Shown here one piece after another: positions 1 through 13,000 of a stretch of 64,000 nucleotides of DNA. The DNA comes from Mesodorylaimus sp. YZB2_4 (Eukaryota; Nematoda; Enoplea; Dorylaimida; Dorylaimidae): the NCBI GenBank assembly GCA_030248295.1, contig JASANH010000239.1, positions 682,001-746,000 of the forward strand, read 5' to 3'. How positions within the stretch are numbered: the stretch's first letter is position 1; every line of letters starts with the position of its first letter. The notes below the pieces were generated by a model. That model saw only the letters and a list, made by a program, of their open reading frames with translations. It was not told where the DNA came from and ran no database searches. The position numbers and the translations under genes are program-made.

Positions 1-1010
1 GAGGACTCGTAACTCATGTAATAAAATAGTTAATCAGTTGAAATTTGTTTAGTGGTGCTAAATCTGCGGAAAAAAACTTGGAAAATTCGAATTATTGTCT
101 GGAGAACCTGGAAAAATCATTTCCTGAAGCCTGAGAACAGATCTTCAGAGAAAGCGGGTAATCCAAAACTTAAAAACCTCAAATTGCAATTTATCACAGT
201 TTTTCCTGATATTGGCTGTAAAACTCTCGTCAGGCTTCATGCAATCAAAAAAGGGGAAATTAATTTTCCATGATTTTTCACAGGTTTTTTCACCTGATTT
301 TTCCCGCAAACTCAGGACTACTGAATTTCATTTGTTTTATCGCATGGGTAACAAGTCCTCAGAAAAAGTGGGTAATTTCAACCTTATTCGACCACAAAAT
401 TCGACCTCCCAGTTTTTCCTGACCTTAGTTAAAAAATTCTTATTTTCTCGAGTTTTCCAGAGACTTTTTTAGATTCTCTGACTTCTCCCAAGTTTTCCAG
501 CCTTGTATGAATCCTGTCTCAGAATTAATTTGAATTGGTTTTGTCATGCTGAGAAAGTGTGAAAAAAAGGGGAAAATCGAATTTTTATCTGAAGAGCCTG
601 AAAAATCGGGGAAAATCACTTCCAAATCCCTGCATGAACCAAGAGTGACTTACAGATCATCAGAAAACGCGGGTGATATAAAATTTTAAGCCTCAAAATG
701 TAATTTCTCACAGCTTTCCAAATTTTGGCTGTGAAACTCCCTCAGGATTCTTACAAAAAGAGAAAAATATTTCTCCCTGATTTTTTCCCGCAGGTTCAGC
801 ACTGCCCAACTAATTTCAACCGATTTACTGATTTACAGCATGGCTAAGAAGTCCTTAGAAAAAGTGGGTAATTCGAAATTTCAGACTTCAAAATGCTCAG
901 TTTTTCTCTGATTTTCGCTCCAAAATTCTCAATTTCCCCGAGTTTTCCAGAGACTTCTCGAATTCTCTGACTTTTCTTAATTTTCCAGCCTCCTATGCAC
1001 CGCGAGTCCC
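1..1010. repeat. Intronic interspersed repeat family A, several diverged copies
   Basis: This stretch is intron of the golgin and has no convincing coding sequence. It contains diverged copies of one unit recognisable by CAGAAAAAGTGGGTAAT followed by a run about TTTCCTGATNTTGGCT and then GAGTTTTCCAGAGACTT. Recognisable starts lie near 140, 345, 655 and 840. The same family recurs at 12885-13150, 14520-14800 and 41150-41260. Confidence 0.6.
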
Positions 1011-1016
1011 ACTTAC

Positions 1017-4000
1017 TTGTCAATTTTCGAATCTTTGACCCTTTGCAATTCGTTTAATTTCGACTGAAGCATGGCGCATTGATCATCTTTTGCATTCACT
1101 AAAATCAAAAAACTTTCATTTTGAATTAAAAAAAAAATCCATCAACCCTTACTTTGGGCTTTCAATTCGACCAGCAGTTTTTCTTTGGCCACCGCCTCTT
1201 CGGACAATGCCGATGTGGCATTTATGCTCGATTGACAATCAAAGAGTTGCTTCTTAAAAAGGGCATTTAATGCAGTTTTTATCACTCAGGCCTCGAGATC
1301 AAAATTTCGGGGTGTGGCTGCAATTATAGCTAGCTAGCACACTGGGGGCACCTAAGTATCAAATGAAGACCTATGGCACAACTCACTTTTACCGCATCAT
1401 TTACACTAACTATGGACCTTACCCGCAGCGACCTAGAATAGCTCCGTGGTCTAACGATAAATCTATGATAATAATCTCACTTTAGTGTGTTATTAGGGTA
1501 AAAAAGCCAAGTTGCTATAAGACCGCCTGAATTGAAGACAATTCTGGCAACTACTATGATCAAGTCACACACAGCTGTGCTCTAAGCATCACTCAACCGC
1601 GCCCCATGCAAGGAAACGAGTGACTTACTTGGACATCGCGTAGCTGCTGTTCCAACTGCCTTTTCTCCTCTCTGACCACATCAACTTCCCGTTTGTATCG
1701 TTTCACTTCGTTCGATATCATTGTATCACGTTCTGAAAACCCCTTAATTATTGCTACACATTTTAAGCCCCACTTTCACATGCTACCCTCCGCCGCTGAC
1801 TCAAACTCAGCCAGTATGCACCTAGTCTGGCTGGCACAGGAAAGATTGGGAACACTCCAACCGGAGCAGCAAGTCTTCCGCCTATACCTGCAGCTGAAAC
1901 ATCAACCCGACGGGTCGACATGATCGATAGTGGGCCGGTCGTGGTCAGCAGCTTCGCAAGGGTGCCAACATCACACCCGCTCCTTATAGGTCGGTGTCTG
2001 CCGGGCGTGTGGGGCGGCCTTCGGCGGTCACTCGATCCACACCCCCGGGCGAGACAGAACCTGTGACCAATTGGACTGGGAGGTCTGCTTGGAGTCCACC
2101 CACTTTTCTTCCAAGTCCCACCTTCCAACCTGTTAGAAGGGGGTACCCCCTCCAGTTCCCACGTGGCACTCACCCTGTTGCAAATGTTGCAAGACCGACT
2201 GCAAATTGGCCAATGCTTTCTGCTGTTTCTCCAACTCGATTTGACTATCGGCATATTGGAGTAGGGCGGCATCGCGTTGCTCGGCCATCGATTCCAATTC
2301 AATTCGAAGATCGGACAGTTGATCAGCCATTTTTCGACTGAAAAACCAGGCACTGTGCAGTTTGAGGTTCCTTCCTCAGCCAGACTATCCCGCACTGTGC
2401 TGACTTTTCATCTGCCCCATGCCCCACCCCCAGCCTTGACTTAATTTCACATCACTCCCAACGCCCACCCCACCCCGAGGAGGATTGACACAACGAGGAA
2501 TACTTTTGAACTTTGAACTTACCTAAAAAGACTGTTAAACACTTTGAAAAAATTTCCTCAACGAGAAAGACCCGCTCAAACATTCAAATTCAAAAAATTG
2601 GCGGGAAAGTATTCATCCCATGAATACCTAAAAACTTCAAATTCAAAGTAAGCACCACCAATCACCCAAAAAAATTTAAAGAATTTGGCGGGAAAATTTG
2701 AGCCTCTATCACCCTAAAAATTTCGAATTAAAAATTTGTACCCCTAACACTCTAAAAAAATATAAAAGCAAGAATTGACGGCAAAATTTACACCCTTATT
2801 TTCCTATTTCAACGCCTATCCACCTAAAAAAATTTAATCCAAAATTTGGCGGGAAAATTTTAATCTTCATCTCCCAAACACCGTCATATCCCTGAAAAAT
2901 TCAAAAAAAAATTTTAAAAAGCGGTGTGAAAATTTGGATCCTCATTTCCGTAAAAAATTTAATTCAAAAATTGGCGGGAAAATATTTACCCTTATCTCCC
3001 AAAAGTTCAAGATTTTTACACCGTCTTCCAAATTTCAAATGCGAAATTTGCACCCCAATCGTTAAAAAATTAAAATTTAAAATACGCGCCCTAATCAAAA
3101 AAAATTCAAATTCAAAATTTGGCGGGAAAATTTGAACCCTTACCTCCCTCAAGATTAAGATTCAAATTTTAAGCTCAAATCTCTCAGGTATTCAAATTGA
3201 AAATTTAAATCCTTTTCTCCTTCGCCTGTGTTTTCAAAAAATTCAATTCCAAAATTTAGCGAATAATTTTCTCAGCCCCCTCTTAACAGAAAATTTAACA
3301 TTAAAAAGTTGGAGGGAAAATTTGCACCACCATTTATTACTGTAATTCATGATTTAGATAAAAACTTTGTACCTAATCTCCAAAAAACATCGCAATCTCA
3401 CAAAAAATTCAAATCGAATACTGGCGGGAAATTTCCACCCCAACTTTCAAGAAAATTCGAATTCAAAAAGTTGGCTAGCGGAAATCAAAATTTAGCGGGA
3501 AACTTTTCTTTCTTATCTCTCTAAAAATTCAAATTGAAAAACTGGCGGGAAAATGTGCGCCCTTTCTTCCTCATTCCATCACGCATTCAACTCACTTTCC
3601 ATCTTTTGCATATTCCAAATCCGATTCCAATTGTTTCTCGGCTTCTCTCAATCGTTGCCTCAATTCCGTCTCCCTTTCTTCGGATTTCACGGCTTCTTGC
3701 GTATAAGCTTCTTCGATTTGCACCAAATGTCCTCTCAATCGTTCAATTTCCTTGGCTTGTTTTTGACACAATTCTTCGTTCGTACTCAATTTTTGCTGCA
3801 ATAATTGCGAATGTTCTCGATTGGCCACCAATTCGCCAACGGCTCGATCCTTGGCTTGGATAGCTTGTCCTAATTCTTTTCGAATAATCGATTCTCTTTC
3901 GATCATTTCATTTTTTAATCGATTTTCCATTTCCGATAATAATTTCGATTTTTCTTCCAATTTTTTTTCAGTTATTTCTAAAATCGATTCCATTTCTCCC

Positions 4001-7000
4001 AATCGTTTTTCCGTTTCATTTTCTTCCAATTCAGTTTGTATTTCCACATTTTTACATGATTTTTCCATTTTTCTACTCAAAATTTCATTTCTCGTTTTTT
4101 CTTCAGCTAAAATTTGCGCCAAGCGTTGATATTCTTGATGATAACGAATATTTTCTTGATGTTTTTCATTCAATAAAATAATAAGTTGCTGCTTTTCGTT
4201 TAATAATAAATCCAAATTTCCTGAAATTTCTCCAATTTTTTTCTCCATTTCATTTTTATAAATTTTATATTCGTTATCGTTTTTTTCAAATTTTTCCAAT
4301 TCCGATCGTAAATTCGACTCGAAATTTTTCCGTTCATTTTCCATTTCATTATTTAATCGTTTTAATTCCGATCGATCACGATCACGTATCGAATCGAAAT
4401 CGCTGATTTTTCGATTTTGAATTTGAGTTTCTTCCAACAATTTTTCTTTTTCTATTTTCAAATTTTCAAATTCTTGATGAATTTGGGTCGATTTCGAGCA
4501 GAATTCATCATTTTCTCTTTTCAGTTTTTGATATTCCTCACTGATTCGCGCCAATTCGCCTCTCAATCGATTATTTTCTTCAATTATCGATTGATCATCG
4601 ATTAAATTCGATCGTAATTGATTTAATTCCAATTTCAAATTTTCTTCCACATTTTGATTCAATTTTATTCGTTCTTTCATCATTTCCAATTCGTTTTCCA
4701 ATTTTTCTTTAGTCTCTTCAAGAATTATTTTCTCATTTTTCATATTTTCCATTTCTTTTTTCAACATGCTCAAATTATGTTCATTTTCTGTTTGTTTTTC
4801 ATCCATTTTTTCCGTTTCTTCTTTTTCTCGATGTAATTCGACGGTTAATTTATTCACTTCATTTTTCAATTCTCCTTCTCGTTTTCGATTATCGGCCAAT
4901 TGTAATTCTAATCCTTTCAATTCTGTGAAAACTTGTTGAACAAGTTCTTCTCTTTCTTTTACATCTCGTCGTTTTTGTTCCAATTCTTGATTTAATTTTT
5001 CGCATTCTTCAGTTTTTTCATTCAAAGCTTCTAAAATTTCTTTCAATTGAGGTTCTAAATTTTGTTTTTCACCAGTCGATATTTTCGATTTTGTCGATCG
5101 ATCGATATCGATCAAAGCCGATTGATCTTTTTTTTGTCGATTATCGATCGTTTCATCACCCCAATCATTCCATCCCCCATCATTTCCACTTTCGTCCCAT
5201 TCTTCCTTTTCTTCTTTCTCTTTTTCCTGTTCCGATTTATGATCGTCTTGGAAAACTGTTGGATTTTCGGTAGTTTGACCCAAGATTTGTGCTTTCAAGC
5301 GTCTGTTTTGCTCTTGCAACTGCTCGATTGTTCGACGTTGTTTTTCGACCACACTCTTCATTGCTGTGAATGTATAATGAAAAAAATGGATCACTCTCAT
5401 TTCTTGACATTTTTTCTCGACTTTAGTATATAGGCATCTCGATCTCACATTCCCCCCCCCCCCCCCCGGATGCCACAAGGTGACCTGAGCGATAGACCTT
5501 GGCACTGTCCATGGCACAGGATTTGCTAGACCCCCCAATGGGACCTAGGTGAACTGATGGTGAGACCAATATTATGTCAGTCAAGACGATGTCAGGTCAG
5601 TAGTAAAGTCTTATCCTGGTCTCACTGTCACCTCCTTCCCCAGGATGCCACAAGGTGACCTGAGCCATAGACCTAACCACTGTCTATGGCACAGGATTCG
5701 CCAGACCCCCTATGGGACCTGGGGGAACTGATGGTGGGGCCAATATCATGCCAGTCAAAACGATGTCAGGTCAGTAGTACAGTCTTATCCTGGTCCCACC
5801 ATCACTCCCCGCCCCAGGTACCACAGGGTGGGGGCCTGGTGAGTACCCGCCTGATCACCAACTATGGCCCAGGTCAGCCTGGCGAGTGACGATGAGACCA
5901 AGATAAGACTTTACTACTGACTTGACATGATATTGGTCTCACTATCACTCCCCTGAGGGGGATAGTGGTGCCCTGAGCCATCATAAGCTGACCATGGATG
6001 GTGGCCAGGCGGGTACTCTCAGACTGCCCACCTCCCTCCAGGTGACACCTTGAGACCCAATATGCATTTCCTTGGCTTGACATGGCTGGCTGCATGCAGC
6101 TTGGACACCAACCCGTGGGCTCTGATTGACCCAAACTTTTACCCCCCCACGCTGATGGATTTCGAAAAAAGTATTTCCACCGTCATCAAAAACTTGAATT
6201 CCCGCGACTACAGTAGCTTGACACTTTATAACAATTAGATACCAGTGAGCAAATCTGTTTAATTTATCGATCCAAATCGATAATTGAGAAAACTAGACAT
6301 GAATGAGGTATATGTTAAAAATGTTTTTGTCATGTTTTCATTGTCGATAAACTCGATCTTTTAATTATGTGCACCAAAAAATCGCGGACACATCTGCTTG
6401 ATCCTTGATATACTGTCGTAAACAGCAAAAGCGGGAATTTCAAATTCGGAGGTCTACTGACGATTTTCGAACCTTTGGTAAAAAGAGGCTCGAATTACAG
6501 CTTTTCATAAAAAAAAGCAGCCAACTTTGGACATTGCCAGAAAGCAAATCACCACCTGCCCCTTAGCGTCTGGATGGATTCGTATATTTAGTCTCACTAT
6601 GAATGTGCGCCCCAGTTCGCACCCACTTACCCTAATCATGATCCCATAGCAGCAGTTTCATTTGATTCGAGGACCAGCAAGCTACTATGCCCTGATGCAG
6701 GAAATAATCGGGAGATTTCAAGGGTTTTTTGGACAAGTTAGAGAGAACTTCGTGCCTGTAGACTACCCAACACCCAAACTGTCGTTATCTGCTAACTAGC
6801 GGAAGGGTTTCATGGCCTGCCGCAAAGTGACAATCTGGGCTTGATATTGCGAATAGCTGCAAAACGTTCCTTGTCGCCATAGAAAGTATTTTGGAAAATC
6901 TCAGCGGAAAATGGCCTGGTGGGTCAGCCATGGTTCCTATTAACACAGGGGCCAAACATCCGATAGACATTTGACCCCTCAATTGGAGACAGGCATTATT

Positions 7001-10000
7001 TCTGAGTTTTAAAAACGAATGATCAAGACAACCAATCCATATTGGTCATCATGATCATAAGCATGTTAATGGCCGATGGCTGACGGCCTGTTGGTCAGCC
7101 ATAGCGAACGATCAAAATGGTCATCTTGACCTGTCATGTGTTGATCATCTTGATCGCTCGCTATGGCTGACCAACAGGCCACCAACCATCAAGATTTCTC
7201 AAAATAAACCTCCCAAAGATTTCGCTATCATAAAAAAAACTAGCTGCCACTTCACCATATTGCCTCATTGACCCCAAATTTGGTGTCAGAATACTCAAAC
7301 ACCAAAACTCGCGCCCCCACCCCAGCTGCTGATTTTACTCACAATGCATTTCTTCATCGATCACAATCAATTCGTGACTTTCTCGCCTCTCCCCTGGTTC
7401 CACCAACAATCCACCACTTTCGTTGCTCTCAGGCGGCGATGGTTGTTGACCAATAACGCTCGTGGTTGTCATTTCGATATGCACATAGCTGGCCGATCCT
7501 GACGAGCAGGCCTCGCCACCACTGTCGCTCTCGCGTCCACTACCCGGCGTACTAGGCGTTCGAGTTTTCAACGTTTCATTCTCTTCTTTCAATGCTTCCA
7601 TTTGATCTCGCCAAACTTTTTCTTTTTTCAAAAATGTATCCTGATATTCTGACAAAGATCGACGTAAAATTTGTAATTCTTGATCAGTATCTTCGAAAAC
7701 GCGTCGAAAATCGTTTGGCGACGATGCGCCCGATGTGACGCGTAATTCTTCATTTTCACGACGTAATTGTTCATTTTCTACACGAAATCGTTGAATTTGT
7801 TGGTCAAATCGATCCACAACAATTTGAAAATCTTTCACACTTTTTACTAACTCTTCTCGTTTTTTTAAAGATTCTTCCAATTCTTTACTTAAACGAACAA
7901 TTTCTTTATGCCATTTCTTATTTTGTACCGAAGCTGAATTCGCGTTAAAATATTCCATTTTCAATCGTTCCAATTCATTCGTTAATAATTCCAATTGTTT
8001 CATTGCTTGCAAATTATCCAATTTACATCGTTCATATTTTTCTTCATATTCATTTAAGTCGCATTTCAAAGCTTCCAATTTTCTATGCAATTCTTGATTA
8101 CTACCAACAACGGCACCACTCTGAGCTTTTTCCATTTCGTATTGTCCATTCAAATCTTCATAAGCCACATTCAATTCCCGACACTGTACAGTCAATTGAT
8201 CGATTTGGTCATGAAATATCGATTTCTCATTTTCAACTTGATTTAAACGAGTTAGTAATTCGTTCATTTTCGATTCGTATTCGATTTTAATTTTTTCCAT
8301 GATTTCATGATTTTTCTCATCGATTGACTCTGATTGATTTGATCGATCAACCAGCTCGTAGTAAGATTTTTGCAAATCACGAAATTTTGATGTTAATTGA
8401 TCGAATTCAGTTGAAAGACTAGTCTTTTCATTTTCAGTTTGAATAAGTCGAGTATGAAGATCTTCCAATTGTGAGTTGTAATTAATTTTCAACTGATCAA
8501 GTGTCTGCTGGTGATCGACAGTGATCGACTGCAGTCGATTGGACACATGCGATATTTCATGTCGTAATTGATCGATTGTTACATTAGCTTTCTAAATATA
8601 AAAATGATTGAAACTTTGCGATTATCCAGAATGTATGTATGCATTTTCCTAGATCACTTATCGCATTTTGATGATCTAAAATTCAGATCATAAAATTCAG
8701 CATTGACTGATCCGCCGATCCAGCCCATTCCAAATCCAACCTGACTGCCGGATTAGCAATTGAAACTTTTGGCACCTTATCTGTTAGGGAATGATAATTT
8801 ATAGCATACTATGAGATAGCCTCATTTTGTCATCCCAAACTGGTGCAGTCGAGTTCACTTATGTATAGTCACACTGGATGATGTCACAATCCGGTTATTA
8901 TCACACGTTTTCCCGAAAGTCCTAAATTTTTCACCTACACTTTGTGTGCCTTTCGAGTTCGCTTATTATCACACTGAAAATGGCCCAGTCCGCTTACAGT
9001 CACATAAATTTCTTAGACAAGCGGAATAAGTTTGAGAAAAGAGTCGCATTGCAATCCTGGCAGTCCGAAACAAGTGCAAAATCGTCAAAACCTAGGATTT
9101 CTCGCAATAAAACGCCTAAATTTAGGAGCATGGCATCTCATGCTTCAAGCATTTAACTTGACTTTTCCTCATAATTAGGATTTCTTTGATTACAAAAACT
9201 ATTTGAAACGGCGTTGCGTCTTTTAAAATTTCAGGAATATGGGAAAATAATACGAAATAGCGATAAAACGCATAAAATTAAAGTTTCGGTCATTCTAGAG
9301 TGTACTTCGGTTTTAGTCACAGTCCAGATATTGTCACATTTTCTTCCCACCTGGAGCTGGTGATACTAAGCGGACCCGACTGTATTTGTTCTCCTGTGTC
9401 CTTTGCCGTGGTCTCATGGTGACAGCAAGGAAACAGCAGGTTGGAGAGAGCGTGGTGCCAAAAACATCATGCCAGCTGATATTTTATTTTTCAAGCAGAT
9501 TAGTCAGATCGGATCAGGATCGGGTCGATCCAGACGCTTGAATGAACAATGGCGATCCAGGCCTAGGGTCGAATCAGTCGATGCTGGCGTTAAACTACCT
9601 GACCTAATCTAAATAGATGCAGCTAATTGTCCAATAGACATCCAAAATAGGCTGCTGGACATACAGAATGCGCGGTTTTTAGGAGACGTGGATCCTTATA
9701 CTCTCATTTATAGACATCCGCTCATGCAAGACGCGTTTCTCATGGGATGCATTCGACCTATGAATTTCGCGAGGAAAGCAACCACAATGGGGTAGCCTCA
9801 AAAGACCACGCACAGCCCACCAAACCAACAAAAGTGTTGCATTTGAATTAAAAGACATCCAATCAGTCGATTGGATGTCCAGAAATGAGAACACAGGTGC
9901 CCAGGCCTGACATCATGTACCCGACTCTTACCCAGCCACATACACCAGACGCAAAAAGTCGAGTTTAGATCTGGGTTGGGTTGAGTTTTGATTCTGGAAC

Positions 10001-13000
10001 CCAGAAACAACTAGTTTTTATAACGCACACAGATGGACAAAAATTTTTCAATATACTGCAGCCATTTGGACCGCCTATTTCTAAGTCACTCAAACTTTTT
10101 TGCATCAATTTTGAAAACTTTTGGTTTAAGTTTTGTGTTTTTTCGTTCAGCAATTTTCCATTCTTTTCTGGGTTTTAACTAAAAATTAAATTTTTTGGTT
10201 TCTTCACTAAAAAAACTAAGATTTTTTAGTTTTCATATGAAAACTAGAAAAAATAATAGTAGAAACAGTTTTTCAGTTTTCCTTTGAAAACTGGAGAAAA
10301 CGAAAGTAGAAAAAAACGCAATTCGCAAAACGCAAAAAAACCGCTTTTCCTGCAGCTCAAGCTTTTTTACCTGTAATTCTGTTCGTAGTTCATCATTTCC
10401 CCGCGTTTTCTCATCGCCACTAGCCATTTTCTGATTTTCAATTTTCGCTATTTCTTCTTTGACTAATGTTAATTCATTTTTCAAATCATTTGCTGCTTTT
10501 TCAGCTAGTTTTCGATCCTCAAGTAATTTCTCAACAGCTGTTGCATGCTCAGCATCTAAAATTTCCAATGATCGTTGCAATTCAGTATTTTCATCTTGAA
10601 GACGTGATAATTCTGCATCATCTTTACGTAAATCATCAACTAATTTATGAAGACGTTTATTTTCAACTTGTAAAGAAGAAAGACGATTTTCCAATTCCAG
10701 CTTTTCATTTGGATCAATAAGAGGTTCAGATTTAGGTGATTCCATAGTTTTCGAAATCGTATCGTTTTGACCACGACCTTCATTCGCCGATGATGCATTC
10801 CAATCATCGTTTTCTAAAATTTCTCAATGAAGATCGATAAATCCACAAAAAATATTTTCTCACCCCAATCAGCATCAGCACCAGCACCCCATCCATCGTT
10901 TTCTTGTTGCTGACCCTGTTTATTTTCGTAGGATCGTACAATCGATGCTATTTGATTGCGATGCATTTCTTGCAATTCAGCCAACTCATTTTGATGATTT
11001 TCTACTAATTCATCCAATTTACGTTGTAACTCCTTGGAAAAAAAAACTTGATCATTTCCACCAAAAAAAATTTTTTAAATCGACTTACCATAACTTGAGC
11101 GCGTAATCGATTCGATTCGTCGCCATCGCTAGTTTCTTTTTGATCCTATAAGAGTGAATTTATGAATATAAAAAGCTAAAAAACAGCAGATTTTTCGAAC
11201 TAGACACACACCACAAGGAAACTATGAAGTTTTTTGAATTGGATATCAGAAGCTAAAAAGTGCAGAAACTGGAAAGAATCAACAGCTTTAACATACTTTT
11301 TCATTTTGTTCACGTTTAACCAATTGTTTCCAATGTTGGCATTCGGCTTTCAATTGTTTAACTTCTTCTTTCAATTTCCTCGTTTCGAATTCGTGAGCTG
11401 TCGGCGATGAAGGCGGAGAAAACGTGCTGTCGTCCAAGGAATCACGAATTCGTCTACTTCGAGTGGCTGACGATGTTGGAACGTCAGCCAGCGAGATGGA
11501 TTGCAAACGAAGGATTTCGGCCTAGAATTTGAAGGACATGGAAAACAAAACCGATTCTCCGCCGAAATGTGATCATGCTGCACCTCCTTCTGATCAAGAT
11601 CGTCCTTATGGCGTTCAGTCAGTTGACGTAGTTGATATTCGAATACGTGAGAGCGTTCCTCGAGTTCAGAGTTGCAAGCACGAAGTTTTTCTACCTGGAA
11701 TTAAATTACGTTTTTAAGGGAAAATTTGCAGCTGGGTTTCTGCAGAAAATACATGATGTTATGCGCAGAATGAAACTGCGTAGTTAAATGCTCTGGATAC
11801 AGGATCAGAAGAAAAACTGTTTTGATTCGGGGTCAGGCTAAAAATTCTTCCAAATCAGATGCAGGTCAGGTTTACAAGGGGACACACAGCATCTGCCAGT
11901 CTGACCCCCACCCGATCCACTTCGAAAAATAAAAGATTGATGGAGATGCCTTGTTAGGCACTGCGGCCTGACTAACCTGCTCTTTTTCCTTGCTGTCACT
12001 GTGTGTCCACTCCGAAGGACACAGAAGAGCTGACTAGCGCCTCAAGCGGGATTCATTGCTAGTCTGAGAGAAAAACGTGATTTCTTATTATTCCACGCGT
12101 TATCATTTTTCAGCAGATGAAGCGCGAAAGCTTTTAGTTACTGATCAGGCCGATTGAGCAGTCGGATCAGAATGGGAACCAATCCAGCCGTGAAATTGGC
12201 GGATTAGTCTATGTTGGCTGTCATGTTTGAGTTTTGCGCAAAAACTAGAATTTTATCAGGTCCCTGGCCTGGGTCTTAACACGAAACAACTAAGTCAAAA
12301 TGTGGTGAGTTTTAGAGAGTGACAGAGTGCATACATTGGTATTCGAAAGATGGTGTGCTATGCCTGAGCAGAGCGAAGGCTCGCAGCGGTTATGACGTGC
12401 AAATAGATCCTCCGATTTGGGTGTAAATTTGGTCTTATTTGGGCTGTCCTTACTCAGCTGAAGGTCAAGTTCTTTTTTGCCGGAGACCAGTGTCTCATAT
12501 TTCAGCATGGCAGTCGAGTCGTACATTTCAAGTTCTTATTTTATGTCACGAGCTAAGGGCAAAATCTTGTCGCAGGGATGTTTTAGCCATGAACCAGGTT
12601 GAAAAAAAGTGGTTGTGAACTCCCAACTTTCGCGATTGCGCAAAAGCTCAACTGGTGATCGTCCATTGCTGCCTCACGTGCCTCTGGCAAACTAATCGTA
12701 AAAAAACCCGAGCCATGGCGACCACAGGTCGAAAAATCAAGGTTTGGCTGCTTCCAACTTTCGCTGTTGCGCAAAAGCTCAAATAAGCACCCTGCATTGC
12801 TGTCTCGCAGACTTTAAAGACCCCAAGCCAGGCAGGTATATCGAACTGACAATGCATGCAGACGGGATGGGCGCAGGCGACCTTCAGGACGGGACTTGCA
12901 CATAGCGGAGAATAGTTTCCCCTGACTTTCCCAGGTTTTCCAGACTGGAAATTTGAAGTTTTTTATTTATTTTCGACTGATTCAATGACTTCGAGAATGA

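Noticed and set aside
1763-2395. 210-codon minus-strand frame between golgin exons 9 and 10
   Set aside because: Composition is random; two golgin exons with correct phases lie in a different frame of the same stretch.
3553-5433. Phe/Ser-rich plus-strand frames opposite the golgin
   Set aside because: Antisense shadows of the Glu/Lys/Asn-rich coiled-coil exon.
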